A stretch of 53,339 nucleotides of DNA from CAVQMB01 sp963713445 (lineage in GTDB: Bacteria; Pseudomonadota; Gammaproteobacteria; Competibacterales; Competibacteraceae). Both the position numbers and the translations under genes were made by a program. The stretch's first letter is position 1. Every line of letters begins with the position of its first letter. Positions 46,066 through 53,339 of the stretch are shown piece by piece. The DNA lies in assembly GCA_963713445.1 (NCBI GenBank), contig CAVQMB010000041.1:1-53339 (forward strand), written 5' to 3'. Under the pieces are notes generated by a model. The model was not told the DNA's origin, did not search any database, and worked only from the letters and a program-made list of their open reading frames with translations.

Positions 46066-47382
46066 ATGAAACTTCGACTGATCCGCTGGCTGTCCGCGGC
46101 CTGTGCCGCCATCGGCCTGAGCCTGGCACTGGCCACACCGGCCGCGGCCCGGTCAATCTGACCATGTATTACCCGGTCGCCGTCGGCGGACCGCTGACCA
46201 AATCGTCGACGGCATGGTCGCCGACTTCGAAAAGAGCCATCCCGACATCAAGATGCAACGCCATCTACGCCGGCAATTACAACGACGCCCGCATCAAGGC
46301 GCTGGCGGCGCTCAAGAGCGGCCAGCCGGTCGCAACTGTCGGTGATGTTCTCCATCGACATCTACCAGCTGATGGAGCAGGGCGCGATCGTGCCGTTCAA
46401 CAGCCTGGCCACCACGCCGGCCGACAAGGCCTGGCTGAAGAGCTTCTATCCGGCGCTGATGGCAAACGGCACGCTTAACGGCAAGACCTGGAGCATCCCG
46501 TTCCAGCGCTCGACCATCGTGATGTATTACAACAAGGACGCCTTCCGCGCAGGCCGGCCTCGATCCCAACAAGCCGCCGGCGACCTGGGAGGAAATGCGC
46601 GCCATGGCCAAGAAGCTGGTCAAGAAGAACGCCATCGGCGACGTGACGCGCTGGGGCGTGATGATCCCCTCCACCGGCTATCCCTACTGGATGTTCCAGG
46701 CGCCTGGCCATGGAGAACGGCCAGGAGCTGATGAGCGCCGACGGCACCAAGACCTACTTCGACAGCCCGGCCGTGGTCGCGGCGCTGCAGTACTGGCACG
46801 ACCTCTCGGCCAAGGACGGCGTGATGCCGAAGGGCACGATCGAATGGGGCACGCTGCGGCAGGACTTCCTCGACGGCAAGACCGCCATCATGTGGCACTC
46901 GACCGGCAACCTGACCGCGGTCAAGAAGAACGCCAAGTTCGACTTCGGCGTCGCCATGCTGCCGGCCAACAAGCGCCGCGGCAGCCCGACCGGCGGCGGC
47001 AATTTCTACATCTTCAAGAACGCGTCAGCCGGCCGAACGCAAGGCGGCCGCCTTCACGTTCATCAAGTGGATGACCTCGCCCGAGCGTCCGCCGACTGGA
47101 GCATCGCCACCGGCTATATCGGCACGCAGCCCGGCCGCCTACGAGACGCAAGGCGCTGAAGAAATACGTGTCGCGAATTTCCCGCCGGCGGCGGTAGCCC
47201 GCGACCAGCTCAAATATGCCGCTGGCGGAGCTGGCGACCTACGAGACCGGCCGCGTGCGCAAGCTGCTCGACGACGCCATCCAGGCGGCGCTGACCGGCA
47301 AGGCAAGACACCGCAGGCGGCGCTGCAGGGTGCGCAGGCGCAAGCCGACCGCCTGCTCCAGCGCTACCAGCTGACAGCCTGA
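46066..47382 (+). pseudogene. ugpB: Sugar ABC transporter solute-binding protein (UgpB-like), about 13 frameshifts
   Basis: ATG 46066 behind a clear GAGGAGG; signal peptide LSAACAAIGLSLALATPAAA. Joining frames gives VNLTMYYPVAVGGPLTK, IKALAALKSGQPVA, SVMFSIDIYQLMEQGAIVPF, STIVMYYNKDAFR, GYPYWMFQ, MWHSTGNLTAVKKNAKFDFG and SPTGGGNFYIFKNAS, a normal family 1 binding protein of about 430 residues with stop at 47380-47382. About nine one-base insertions and four or five deletions are required (e.g. near 46335, 46550, 46702, 47030, 47150, 47220). The amino acid sequence between them is well conserved and no other stops intrude, which is unlike old decay. Confidence 0.82.
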
Positions 47383-47448
47383 ACCGGCCCGGCGGCCGGC
47401 AGGCGGCCGGGCCGGTTCCGCACTCATTGCCGATGCACCGTTCCCTCG

Positions 47449-48321
47449 ATGCTGCCGCACGTCAACGGCTGGCTGCTGCTGCTGCCGGCCGCGGTGCTGC
47501 TGGTCACCTTCACCCATTATCCGATGGTCGCGACCATCGTCCGACAGCCTGTTCTCCACCGGCAACTGCCATGCGACCCGTCGCGCTTCGTGGGCCTGGC
47601 CAACTACGACGAACATGATCCACGACCCGGTGTTCTGGCAGGTGCTGTGGAACAACCTGTGGTACGCCGCCGGCACCATCCCGGTGACCATCGCCCTGGC
47701 CATCCTGATGGCGGTCTGGGTGAACTCGGCGCATGCCGGGCCGGGCGCTGACCCGCATGGCGTATTTCACGCCCACCGTACTGCCGATGATCGCCGTCGC
47801 CAATATCTGGCTGTTCTTCTACACGCCGGGCATCGGTCTGCTGGATCAGATCGGCGCGATCTTCGGTGCCGGCAACACAACTGGCTCGGCAACCCGGACA
47901 CCGGCACTGCCCTGCATCATCGTAATGACGGTCTGGAAGGAGGCCGGCTTCTTCATGATCTTCTATCTGGCCGCGCTGCAGTCGATCCCGCCGGATCTGC
48001 GAGGAAGCGGCACGCCTGGAGGGCTCCAGCCGCTGGTACTTCTTCCGCCGGGTGACCTTCCCGCTGCTGATGCCGACGACCCTGTTCGTGCTGATCAACG
48101 CCGTGATCAACTCGTTCAAGCTGGTCGACCAGCTATTCATCCTGACCAAGGGCGGTCCGGACAACGCCAGCAACCTGCTGCTCTACTATATTTACGAGGT
48201 CGCCTTCAGTTTCCTCGATACCGCCTACGCCGCCACCCTGACCGTGGTGCTGATCGGATTCCTGGCGGTCCTGGCGGTAACCCAGTTTTATTTCCTCGAC
48301 CGGCGCATTCATTACCGATGA
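47449..48321 (+). pseudogene. ugpA: Sugar ABC transporter permease (UgpA-like), about seven frameshifts
   Basis: The first recognisable start is ATG 47449 (LPHVNGWLLLLPAAVLLVTF). Membrane segments and the permease loop are readable once frames are joined: FVGLANYDE, VFWQVLWNNLWYAAGTIPVT, RMAYFTPTVLPMIAVANIW, and the EAA loop REAARLEGSSRWYFFRRVT, ending ATLTVVLIGFLAVLAVTQFY. Shifts lie near 47542, 47580, 47613, 47745, 47877, 47905 and 48003. Stop TGA overlaps the next start (ATGA), so gene order and coupling survive. Confidence 0.8.
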
Positions 48322-49144
48322 CTCACTCGCCCATGACGCGCGCTGTTCGAGCGCATCGAAACCGCCGCCGCCTGGCTGCTGGCGCTGCTGTGGGTCGCGC
48401 CGCTGCTGTATGCGTTCTGGGCGGCGTTTCATTCCTCCGCCTACACCACCCATTTCGACCTCGCTGGCGCCGCTGACCCTGGCCAACTTCGTCAAGGCCT
48501 GGAGCTTCGCGCCGTTCGCGCGCTACTTCCTCAACACCTTCCTGCTGGTCAGCGGCGTGCTGGCCGGCCAGTTCGTGCTGTGCACCCTGGCGGCCTACGC
48601 CTTCGCCCGCTATCAGTTCTTCGGCCGCGAAGTCGCCTTCGTGCTGGTGCTGATCCAGCTCATGGTGATGCCGGAAATTCTGATCGTGCAGAACTACACC
48701 ACCATGAGCCAGCTCGGTCTGGTCGACACCATCACCGGCATCGGCCTGCCCTATGTGGCCAGCGCCTTCGGGATTTTCCTGCTGCGCCAGACCTTCAAGA
48801 CCATTCCCAAGGAACTGGAGGAAGCCGCCCGGGTCGAGGGCTGCGGCCCGCTGGGCGTACTGTGGCGGGTTTACGTGCCGCTGGCCCGGCCCACCTACCT
48901 GGCCTATGGCCTGGTCTCGATCAGCTATCACTGGAACAATTTCCTGTGGCCGCTGATCATCACCAACTCGGCCAAGTCACGCCCGCTGACGGTGGGCCTG
49001 GCGCTGTTCGCGGCGCCCGAATCCGGCGTCGACTGGTCGGTCATCAGCGCCGGCACCCTGATGGCGGTGGCACCGCTGCTGATGGCCTTCCTGCTGTTTC
49101 AGCGCCAGTTCGTGCAGTCGTTCATGCGCGCGGGGATCCGCTAG
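48318..49144 (+). pseudogene. ugpE: Sugar ABC transporter permease (UgpE-like), two N-terminal frameshifts
   Basis: ATG 48318 overlaps the ugpA stop. +1 shifts at about 48341 and 48466 break the first membrane segment; from about 48470 the frame is clean to TAG at 49144. The intact part has FLVSGVLAGQFVLCTLAAYAFAR-type helices, the EAA loop (ELEEAARVEGCGPLGVLWRV) and SYHWNNFLWPLIITNSAKSR, the family's fourth-to-sixth segments. With the other three genes it forms an ugpC-B-A-E operon for a sugar or glycerol-3-phosphate-like substrate. Confidence 0.82.
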
Positions 49145-49150
49145 GCAGAC

Positions 49151-49179
49151 AGCGCTGCCACCACTATGGCAGCAGCGCT
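49151..49179. terminator. Hairpin between the ABC transporter operon and sucD (possible two-way terminator)
   Basis: AGCGCTGCCA pairs with TGGCAGC-AGCGCT with a small bulge. It sits between convergent operons. No T run on either side, so termination is only possible. Confidence 0.35.
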
Positions 49180-49198
49180 AACGGTACAAACGGCATCT

Positions 49199-50071
49199 TC
49201 AACCGGTGAAGAACTCCTGCATCCGCTTGCCGATGTCGGCCGGTGACCTGACGGTAGCCACCCCGGCGGCCTCCAGGGCGGCGTACTTGTCGGCCGCCGT
49301 GCCCTTGCCCCCGGCGATGATCGCCCCGGCATGGCCCATGCGCTTGCCCGGCGGGGCGGTGACTCCGGCGATGTAGGCCACCACCGGCTTCTTGACGTGG
49401 TGTTTGATGTAGTCGGCGGCTTCCTCTTCGGCACTGCCGCCGATCTCGCCGACCATGACGATGCCTTTGGTCTGGCGGTCGGCTTCGAATAAGGCCAGTA
49501 CGTCGATGAAGCTGGTGCCCTGGAGGGGGTCGCCGCCAATGCCCACACAGGTGCTCTGCCCGAGCCCGCTCTGGGTGGTCTGGTGGACCGCTTCGTAGGT
49601 CAGCGTCCCGGAGCGCGAGACGATGCCGATCACCCCGGGTTGGTGGATGTGTCCGGGCATGATGCCCATTTTGCATTCCCCGGGGGTGATCAGGCCGGGG
49701 CAGTTGGGTCCGATCAGGCGGCTGTCGCTGCCGGCCAGCGCGGCTTTGACTTTGAGCATGTCGAGCACGGGGATGCCTTCGGTGATGCAGGCGATGACGT
49801 TGATGCCGGCGTCGGCGGCTTCCAGGATGGCGTCGGCGGCAAACGGGGCCGGGACGTAGATCATTGAGGCGCTGGCGCCGGTGGCGCGCACGGCGTCGTG
49901 GCAGGTGTTGAATACGGGCCGCTCGAGGTGGGTGGTGCCGCCTTTGCCGGGGCTCACGCCGCCGACGAGTTGGGTGCCGTAGGCGATGGCCTGTTCGGCG
50001 TGGAAGCTGCCCTGCTTGCCGGTGAAGCCCTGGCAGAGGACGGTGGTGTGTCGGTCGATGAGGATGCTCAT
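49199..50071 (-). CDS. sucD: Succinate-CoA ligase, alpha subunit
   Basis: 290 residues from ATG 50071; longer upstream frame is not used. CoA-binding domain (TGKQGSFHAEQAIAYGTQ, YVPAPFAADAI) and the phosphorylated His in GKRMGHAGAIIAGG. With SucC makes ATP or GTP from succinyl-CoA in the TCA cycle. Starts 28 bases after sucC. Clean frame directly beside the frameshift-rich ugp operon. Confidence 0.96.
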   Translation of the reverse strand: MSILIDRHTTVLCQGFTGKQGSFHAEQAIAYGTQLVGGVSPGKGGTTHLERPVFNTCHDAVRATGASASMIYVPAPFAADAILEAADAGINVIACITEGIPVLDMLKVKAALAGSDSRLIGPNCPGLITPGECKMGIMPGHIHQPGVIGIVSRSGTLTYEAVHQTTQSGLGQSTCVGIGGDPLQGTSFIDVLALFEADRQTKGIVMVGEIGGSAEEEAADYIKHHVKKPVVAYIAGVTAPPGKRMGHAGAIIAGGKGTAADKYAALEAAGVATVRSPADIGKRMQEFFTG

Positions 50072-50099
50072 GGGGCTTAAGGTTCTCCGGGGGTCGGGC

Positions 50100-51260
50100 T
50101 CAGCGGGCGGCGGCAACGGCCTGGCGGGCGGCGTCGCTCAGATCATCGGCACTGATGATGTTGAGGCCGGAGTCGGCCAGTAGCTGGCGCCCGGCGTCGA
50201 CGTTGGTGCCTTGCAGGCGCACCACCACCGGCAGTGCCAGGCCGACGTCTTTGACCGCGGCGATGATGCCTTCGGCTATCAGGTCGCAGCGCACGATGCC
50301 GCCGAAGATGTTGACCAGGATGGCTTTGACGCCGGCGCCGCTGACGATGAGTTTGAACGCTTCGGCGACCCGCTCGGCGGTGGCTCCGCCGCCGACGTCG
50401 AGGAAGTTGGCCGGCTCGCCGCCGGCGAGTTTGATGATGTCCATGGTGGCCATGGCCAGCCCGGCGCCGTTGACCATGCAGCCGATGCTACCCTCGAGCG
50501 GGACGTAGTTGAGGCCGTGTTCGTTGGCTTGGGTCTCGCGTTCGTCTTCCTGGCTGGGGTCGCGCAGGGCGGCGAGTGGGCCGTGGCGGTATAAGGCGTT
50601 GTCGTCGAGGTTGAGCTTGGCGTCCAGTGCCAGCAGTTCGCCGCTGCCGGTGACGATGAGCGGGTTGATTTCAACCAGGCTCACGTCGTTGGCGAGAAAC
50701 AGCGCGTAGAGCCCGCTCATGACCTGGGTGAGGTGTTTGATCTGGGGCATCGCCAAGCCCAGCCCGAAGCCGAGCTGGCGGCACTGGTAGGGCTGCAGTC
50801 CGGCGGCCGGGTCGACCTTGACGGTGAGGATTTTCTCGGGCGTGCTCGCGGCGACTTCTTCGATGTCCATGCCGCCTTCGCTGGAGGCCATGAAGGCGAT
50901 CCGCCTGGCGCTGCGATCGACCAGGGCGCTCAGGTACAGTTCATCGGCGATGTCGAGGCCTTCTTCAACCAGCACGGTGTTGATCGGCAGCCCCTCGGCG
51001 CCGGTCTGTGGGGTCACCAGCCGCGAGCCTAGCAGCTCGCCGGCCACTGTGCCCACTTCCTCGAGGCTGCGGGCCACCTTTACCCCGCCGGCCTTGCCCC
51101 GCCCGCCAGCGTGGACCTGGGCTTTCACCACCCATACCGCACCACCGAGCGCCTCGGCCGCCGCTACCGCCTCAGCCGCACTGCCCGCCGTCTGGCCCCG
51201 CGGCACCGCTACTCCATACTCCCGGAACAAGCCCTTGGCCTGATGTTCATGCAAGTTCAT
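50100..51260 (-). CDS. sucC: Succinate-CoA ligase, beta subunit
   Basis: 386 residues from ATG 51260 (MNLHEHQAKGLFREYGV), eight bases after GGGGATG; the frame's earlier start is ignored. ATP-grasp domain with VWVVKAQVHAGGRGKAGG, VEINPLIV and the C-terminal flavodoxin-like part with FLDVGGGATAERV and ILVNIFGGIVRCD. Length matches E. coli SucC. Divergent from the PP0621-pilS operon, sharing about 140 bases of upstream DNA. Confidence 0.97.
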   Translation of the reverse strand: MNLHEHQAKGLFREYGVAVPRGQTAGSAAEAVAAAEALGGAVWVVKAQVHAGGRGKAGGVKVARSLEEVGTVAGELLGSRLVTPQTGAEGLPINTVLVEEGLDIADELYLSALVDRSARRIAFMASSEGGMDIEEVAASTPEKILTVKVDPAAGLQPYQCRQLGFGLGLAMPQIKHLTQVMSGLYALFLANDVSLVEINPLIVTGSGELLALDAKLNLDDNALYRHGPLAALRDPSQEDERETQANEHGLNYVPLEGSIGCMVNGAGLAMATMDIIKLAGGEPANFLDVGGGATAERVAEAFKLIVSGAGVKAILVNIFGGIVRCDLIAEGIIAAVKDVGLALPVVVRLQGTNVDAGRQLLADSGLNIISADDLSDAARQAVAAAR

Positions 51261-51402
51261 TACGTAGCATCCCCACAGCATTAGGTTAAGCGCGGACGCA
51301 TGTTAGCAGATCACACCGGGCCAAGCCGCACTTGGCAACACGACTGCGTTATAGTAATGCAATTGTCGTAGCTTGTTACCCTGCTAGGGAGAGGGCATAG
51401 CC

Positions 51403-51741
51403 TTGGCCATCGGCTTTCGTCAGATTCTCATCGTCATACTGGTCGCTGCCGCAGTGTGGTTCTACAAGCGGCGGGCGCGCCGCAATCACCGGGTGGCGGC
51501 TGGTAAAAAACGGGGCTCGTCGCGGGTCTATCAGGACACCGTACGCTGCCGCCAGTGCGGCGTCTATCTGCCGCGCGGCGAGGCCCGCGGCGATGCCGAA
51601 CACGGCTACCTGTGTCCGGACCCGGCCTGCCAGGCGCAACGCCACAGCCACACCGGCTCCGACCGGTTGACCGCAACGTGGCAGCCCGGATGGCTTCCCC
51701 GGCTCCGCCAGCCAATGAAGCGCGCATGGCGTCCTATATGA
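51403..51741 (+). CDS. PP0621 family small protein with zinc-ribbon-like cysteines
   Basis: 112 residues from a TTG at 51403, eight bases after GGGAGAGG. One N-terminal membrane helix (IGFRQILIVILVAAAVWFYK), a basic stretch, then CRQCGVYLPRGEA and CPDPAC, a metal-binding pair-of-Cys pattern. Such proteins typically precede pilS in Gammaproteobacteria; function unknown. Its stop overlaps the kinase start (ATGA). Confidence 0.75.
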   Translation: MAIGFRQILIVILVAAAVWFYKRRARRNHRVAAGKKRGSSRVYQDTVRCRQCGVYLPRGEARGDAEHGYLCPDPACQAQRHSHTGSDRLTATWQPGWLPRLRQPMKRAWRPI

Positions 51742-53339
51742 TGCCGGACGACCGGGCTGCCAACCTCGATCTATGGCTGGCGTTCCGGACATTTCATTAC
51801 TACCGCCTGATCCTGGCGACCGTGCTGCTGCTGGCGTTCGCCCTCGACAATGGCACCCTACAGCTGGGCATCTATCAGCCGGGACTGTTCACAGCCACGT
51901 TGCTGAGCTACCTGGGCCTGCTGATCGTGGCGGTACCGGTCAGCATTACCCAGTGGCCGCGGCTGCAGCTGCAGGTCGAGGTTGCCACGCTGACCGACAT
52001 TATCGTCCTCAGCCTGCTGGCCGGCGCGTCCGGCGGTATCGGCAGCGAATTGCTGCTGCTGATCGCCATCACCGTAGCCGCCGGAGCCATTCTGTTGCCG
52101 CTACGCTCACTGCTGACGCTGATCGTCGCAGCCATTCTCGCGGTGCTGATCGTCGGTCTCTGGACCCACTGGGCGGCGCTCACCAGCCAGCTCCGCGGCG
52201 ACGGGCTGGCGGACAGGGTCAGCCAGGGCCTGACCCTGCCGTTTCAGCAGGTATCGCGAGTCAGTCTGGTCGTCACCAGTATCGTGTTCGCCGGCCTGGT
52301 CACCTATGCCCTCGCCGAACGCACCCGACGCAGCGAACGGCTCGCCGCCCAGCAGGGACATGCGCTGCGTGAGCTCGATCAACTCAATCAGGCCGTGATC
52401 CAGCAACTGCAGTCCGGGATACTGGCCGTGGCGCCCGACAACAGCGTACGGCTGACCAATGAGGCGGCCCAGTCGCTGCTGGATCGCCCCGCGCCGCCGG
52501 GCAGTTCGCTGCCGACGCTGGCCCCGGTGCTGGGCAAACGCTTGCAGCAATGGCGCGACCGTGGCACTGCCGACGCCGAACCGTTCCGGCCGGCACCGCA
52601 TCTGCCGGAGATCAGCGTCCGGTTCACGGCGCTGGGCGGCGACCGCAGCCGCAGCGATACCTTGATCATGCTGGAGGATTACCGCACCGTCGAGGAGCAT
52701 CTACAGCGTCTCAAGCTGGCGGCATTGGGGCGGATGTCCGCCAGTATCGCCCACGAGCTGCGCAATCCGCTCACCGCCATCGGCCATGCCGTACAACTGC
52801 TGCAGGAAAGCGGCGCCGATGACAGCACCTCCCGGCGCCTGGCCGAGATCATCCACGCCAACACCCGCCGCGCCAATCGCATCATCAGCGACGTCCTGGA
52901 TCTGGCCAGGCGCGAACCGGCCCGGCCGGAATCCGTCCCGCTGCTGGCGTGGCTGAATGACTGGCGCGGCGAATTCCTGGTGGCCTGCAGCGAGCAGGCA
53001 CCGCAAATCGATGTTGGCGTCGAGCCCGAAGGGCTGACGGTGCGCTTCGATCCCAACCATCTCCGCCAGATCCTGGACAATCTGGCGACCAATGCGTGCC
53101 GCTACGGGGTGGCGGAGGGCGAAACCCATGCCCGCATCCGGTTACAGGCCTGGCCCGATCAGGCCCGCGGCCAGATCGTCCTGGCAGTGAGCGTGCCGGC
53201 CCGGGCATCGCCAAGACCCAGCGGGACAAACTGTTCGAACCGTTTCACACCACCAGTTCGCAGGGCACCGGCCTCGGTCTGTACATCACCCGCGAGCTGT
53301 GCGAGGCCAACCAGGCCCGTATTCAATATGTGCCGGGTG
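51738..53339 (+). CDS. pilS: PilS-like sensor histidine kinase, runs off the window, one apparent frameshift
   Basis: ATG 51738 overlaps the PP0621-like stop; 51726 is also in frame. Six membrane segments (about 20-165), a short PAS-like region, H-box LAALGRMSASIAHELRNPLT, N-box LRQILDNLATNACRYG. At about 53190 one base is missing: the frame reads AVSVPARASPRP, while the next frame reads GPGIAKTQRDKLFEPFHTT and GTGLGLYI (G1, F and G2 boxes). Inserting one base (GAGCGATGCC) restores AVSDAGPGIA. PilS normally activates the sigma-54 regulator PilR for type IV pilin genes. C-terminus beyond the window; a pilR gene would be expected next. Confidence 0.85.
   Translation, partial: MMPDDRAANLDLWLAFRTFHYYRLILATVLLLAFALDNGTLQLGIYQPGLFTATLLSYLGLLIVAVPVSITQWPRLQLQVEVATLTDIIVLSLLAGASGGIGSELLLLIAITVAAGAILLPLRSLLTLIVAAILAVLIVGLWTHWAALTSQLRGDGLADRVSQGLTLPFQQVSRVSLVVTSIVFAGLVTYALAERTRRSERLAAQQGHALRELDQLNQAVIQQLQSGILAVAPDNSVRLTNEAAQSLLDRPAPPGSSLPTLAPVLGKRLQQWRDRGTADAEPFRPAPHLPEISVRFTALGGDRSRSDTLIMLEDYRTVEEHLQRLKLAALGRMSASIAHELRNPLTAIGHAVQLLQESGADDSTSRRLAEIIHANTRRANRIISDVLDLARREPARPESVPLLAWLNDWRGEFLVACSEQAPQIDVGVEPEGLTVRFDPNHLRQILDNLATNACRYGVAEGETHARIRLQAWPDQARGQIVLAVSVPARASPRPSGTNCSNRFTPPVRRAPASVCTSPASCARPTRPVFNMCRV

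Noticed and set aside
45236..48470. Programmed +1 frameshifting as explanation of the ugp operon
   Set aside because: Sites share no slippery motif or stop codon, and both +1 and -1 changes occur; two dozen programmed shifts in four genes is not credible.
51300..51360. Sigma-70 promoter TTGGCA-17-TAATGC before the PP0621-like gene
   Set aside because: The -10 match is poor and alternative pairs exist, so it is not listed as a feature.
1..53339. CRISPR arrays, rRNA genes, insertion sequences
   Set aside because: No regularly spaced repeats, rRNA blocks or transposase frames were found on either strand.

Overview
The window looks like chromosomal DNA of a gammaproteobacterium. The bamD / rluD-pgeF / clpB neighbourhood, sucCD, a PP0621-pilS pair and an Xps-type type II secretion (T2SS) operon all point that way. 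A Chromatiales/Ectothiorhodospira- or Xanthomonas-like lineage is plausible, but the species cannot be fixed from the sequence. Most of the window is moderately GC-rich and densely coding; two flanking accessory operons are full of frameshifts.

Layout. (A) 1-5347: decayed minus-strand operon of hydantoinase/oxoprolinase subunits (hyuA-hyuB) and a TRAP-transporter binding protein, then an AT-rich tail that stops at the 3' half of a CAU-anticodon tRNA (5303-5347) with its terminator. I read this as the right edge of an integrated island. (B) 5457-13832, minus: surface-glycan/export cluster with two exported proteins of unknown family, a strong terminator, an FG-GAP protein, a parvulin-type prolyl isomerase, an acetyltransferase, a GT2 transferase, a WecA/WbpL-type initiating transferase and a WbpM-type 4,6-dehydratase. 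(C) 14055-16097, plus: TPR + O-GlcNAc-transferase-like protein. (D) 16072-36845, minus: 21 co-oriented, mostly overlapping genes: galU, glmS, rmlA, rmlC, rmlD, the whole xps-order T2SS (gspE F G H I J K L M N D), two glycosyltransferases, wzm, wzt and an LpxL-like acyltransferase. (E) 36991-44809: clpB with a sigma-32-like promoter, a GtrB/GtrS-like glucosylation pair inserted between clpB and pgeF, then pgeF, rluD and the divergent bamD. (F) 44912-49144: ugpCBAE-like sugar ABC transporter operon with about two dozen single-base frameshifts. (G) 49199-53339: sucD, sucC (minus), then a PP0621-like protein and a PilS-like kinase (plus) that runs off the window.

How the genes fit together. galU, glmS and rmlACD make UDP-glucose, glucosamine-6-phosphate and dTDP-rhamnose precursors; the WbpL/WbpM pair can start a chain on undecaprenyl phosphate; several glycosyltransferases extend it; Wzm/Wzt export it. 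Physical fusion of this pathway with a complete Xps T2SS, beside a highly expressed-looking exported protein and an OGT-like enzyme, makes a coupled glycan-protein surface export locus the most interesting hypothesis here. No CRISPR array, rRNA, insertion sequence or complete tRNA was seen.
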